Shown: positions 5,629-6,552 of the stretch, one piece after another
How the letters are laid out: each line of letters starts with the position of its first letter
Position numbering within the stretch: position 1 is the stretch's first letter
Assembly: GCA_905371725.1 (NCBI GenBank)
Contig: CAJPML010000061.1
Coordinates: forward strand, 1 to 6,552
DNA length: 6,552 nt
Origin: Leptotrichia sp. oral taxon 215
GTDB taxonomy: Bacteria > Fusobacteriota > Fusobacteriia > Fusobacteriales > Leptotrichiaceae
Direction of reading: 5' to 3'
Translations under genes and position numbers: made by a program
The notes under the pieces: model-generated
Database searches by the model: none
Told to the model about the DNA's origin: nothing
The model's input: the letters and a program-made list of their open reading frames with translations, nothing else

Positions 5629-6348
5629 ATGAGAAAACCACTTATAGGAATAACTTCTTCCTACGAACACAACCCTGAATCAGAAAACGCTTATAAAACA
5701 AGTGTTTCTATAGATTATAGCCGTGCTGTCATGAATGCGGGAGGTATCCCTGTTGTTCTGCCTGTTCACGACAACATAGAAGTTATAAGAGAGCAAATTT
5801 CACACCTTGATGGACTTCTTCTTTCAGGGGGAGTTGATTCTGATCCTGCCTTATATGGAGAAGACAGTTTACAGGAAATTGGTGTTATTTCCCCTGAAAG
5901 GGATAAATTTGAAATAATGCTACTGAAAGAATATTTAAAAACTGATAAGCCAATTTTAGCAATATGTCGTGGATTACAACTTACAAACATATATTTTGGT
6001 GGTACCCTTTATCAGGATATAAAATATATGGATACCCAGATTCAGCATAAACAAAAATGGCATCTATATTTACCTACCCACAATATTGATATTCTTGGAA
6101 AAGATAATATTTTATACGAAATTTTTGGTGAAAAAACAAGGGTAAATTCCTTCCATCATCAGATGATAAAAGATTTAGCGGAAGGACTTACTCCTATTGC
6201 AAAATCTTCTGACGGTGTTATTGAAGCTCTTCAGAAAAAAGACCATCCTTTCTTCTATGCGACTCAATGGCATCCTGAAATGATGGCTGTAAGAGGAAAT
6301 GATGAAATGAAGAAAATTTTTGATAAATTTGTGGAAGCTTGTAAATAA
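5629..6348 (+). CDS. Gamma-glutamyl hydrolase-like class I amidotransferase (peptidase C26)
   Basis: This is a cytoplasmic cysteine hydrolase of the PuuD-like group. E. coli PuuD cleaves gamma-glutamyl-GABA; relatives act on other gamma-glutamyl amides. The triad is visible: nucleophile C113 in the elbow AICRGLQL, and H215 with E217 in TQWHPE. Other family marks are GITSSYE (7-13), the LLLSGGVDSDPALYGE segment (63-78), GGTLYQD (124-130) and VNSFHHQ (172-178). The length of 239 residues is slightly below PuuD. GAAAGGA at 5614-5620 lies 8 nt before the ATG. It follows the dipeptidase by 97 nt of A/T-rich DNA with no terminator and no convincing promoter. No putrescine pathway gene is nearby, so a gamma-glutamyl peptide is a more likely substrate than gamma-glutamyl-GABA; that is inference. 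Confidence 0.92.
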   Translation: MRKPLIGITSSYEHNPESENAYKTSVSIDYSRAVMNAGGIPVVLPVHDNIEVIREQISHLDGLLLSGGVDSDPALYGEDSLQEIGVISPERDKFEIMLLKEYLKTDKPILAICRGLQLTNIYFGGTLYQDIKYMDTQIQHKQKWHLYLPTHNIDILGKDNILYEIFGEKTRVNSFHHQMIKDLAEGLTPIAKSSDGVIEALQKKDHPFFYATQWHPEMMAVRGNDEMKKIFDKFVEACK

Positions 6349-6365
6349 AAAATAAATTATACAAT

Positions 6366-6446
6366 AAGGAACTGTCTTAAAAAATTAAAAGCTAATGTAA
6401 GAAAATATGTTAGTAAATTATTTATAATTTCAGGCAGTTTCTTTTA
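6366..6446 (+). terminator. Long-stem terminator or MITE-like palindrome after the peptidase cluster
   Basis: AAGGAACTGTCT (6366-6377) pairs with AGGCAGTTTCTT (6432-6443) over 12 bp, including two G-U pairs. Inside the 54-nt loop, AAATTA (6382-6387) pairs with TAATTT (6425-6430), and CTAA (6392-6395) with TTAG (6410-6413), so almost the whole element folds into one long hairpin. The T tract is short and interrupted (TTTCTTTT). Its place 17 nt after the last stop supports a terminator. The terminal AACTGTCTTAAAA motif also resembles inverted-repeat ends seen in some insertion sequences, so a miniature element is an alternative. Confidence 0.55.
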
Positions 6447-6462
6447 AATTTCATCCTTAAGT

Positions 6463-6483
6463 ATTTGATTCAGACATTTGATT
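6463..6483. repeat. Direct repeat ATTTGATT, two copies 13 bp apart
   Basis: ATTTGATT occurs at 6463-6470 and again at 6476-6483. The second copy is also part of the left arm of the inverted repeat described next, and an inverted third copy lies at 6520-6527. The arrangement suggests a multi-site regulator target upstream of the promoter at the right edge. Confidence 0.4.
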
Positions 6484-6527
6484 ACTTAATTTCACTATTT
6501 TATGATAATTTTTTATAGTAATCAAAT
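6476..6527. promoter_or_regulatory. 11-bp inverted repeat, candidate operator
   Basis: ATTTGATTACT (6476-6486) and AGTAATCAAAT (6517-6527) are perfect inverted copies with 30 bp between them. The right arm ends 7 bp before the extended -10 at 6535, so it covers the -35 region. No T run follows it, which argues against a terminator. It may bind a dimeric or tetrameric regulator of the gene beyond the window. Confidence 0.45.
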
Positions 6528-6534
6528 TCTATTC

Positions 6535-6543
6535 TGATATAAT
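6535..6543 (+). promoter_or_regulatory. Extended -10 promoter reading off the right edge
   Basis: TGATATAAT is a perfect TGnTATAAT box, identical to the one before the DUF956 gene. No good -35 lies 16-18 nt upstream. The start site would fall at about 6550, so the gene it serves begins beyond the window. Confidence 0.5.
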
Positions 6544-6552
6544 AGAAAAATA

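Noticed and set aside
6349..6552. Small gene or RNA gene in the right-hand intergenic region
   Set aside because: No frame with an SD is present and no tRNA or known RNA fold is apparent. Only the hairpin and the promoter-like repeats are supported.

Overview
The window is AT-rich bacterial DNA with every gene on the + strand, strong AAGGAG-type ribosome binding sites and nearly pure A/T intergenic spacers. The protein types (a Lactobacillales/Fusobacteria-style mannose-family PTS plus a DUF956 protein) and the composition suggest a fermentative low-GC anaerobe. A Leptotrichia-like member of the Fusobacteriota is my best guess, and a low-GC Firmicute is the alternative. The sequence alone does not settle it.

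Region 1 (1-2894) is a complete mannose-family phosphotransferase operon. A near-consensus promoter (TTGACA, 17 nt, TAAAAT) with a perfect 10-bp palindrome in its spacer drives a fused EIIAB (66-1052), EIIC (1069-1878) and EIID (1894-2808). The genes are 16 and 15 nt apart, each with its own SD, and an intrinsic terminator with a very long loop closes the operon. The system would import and phosphorylate a hexose such as mannose, glucose or glucosamine.

Region 2 (2895-3455) holds a DUF956 (ManO-type) gene, a family normally found next to such PTS operons. Here it lies behind the operon terminator with its own extended -10 promoter and a structured leader of about 108 nt. Its start codon has no local SD. 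A strong SD lies 52 nt upstream, and between them is a 9-bp perfect inverted repeat that, if folded, would place the SD 9 nt from the ATG. This is the most unusual signal I found.

Region 3 (3456-6446) encodes three unrelated cytoplasmic peptide-cleaving enzymes in one direction: a serine LD-carboxypeptidase (S66), a zinc dipeptidase (M19) and a class I glutamine amidotransferase-like gamma-glutamyl hydrolase (C26). A TTGAAA/TAAAAT promoter precedes them and a second long-loop hairpin terminator follows. Together they could break down muropeptide or gamma-glutamyl peptides.

Region 4 (6447-6552) has no gene. It looks like a regulated promoter reading out of the right edge: an extended -10, with an 11-bp inverted repeat and further ATTTGATT copies just upstream. 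I saw no tRNA, rRNA, CRISPR array, transposase or intact mobile element. The genes themselves belong to known families; I did not find a new multi-gene system, and the novelty is in the regulatory DNA.
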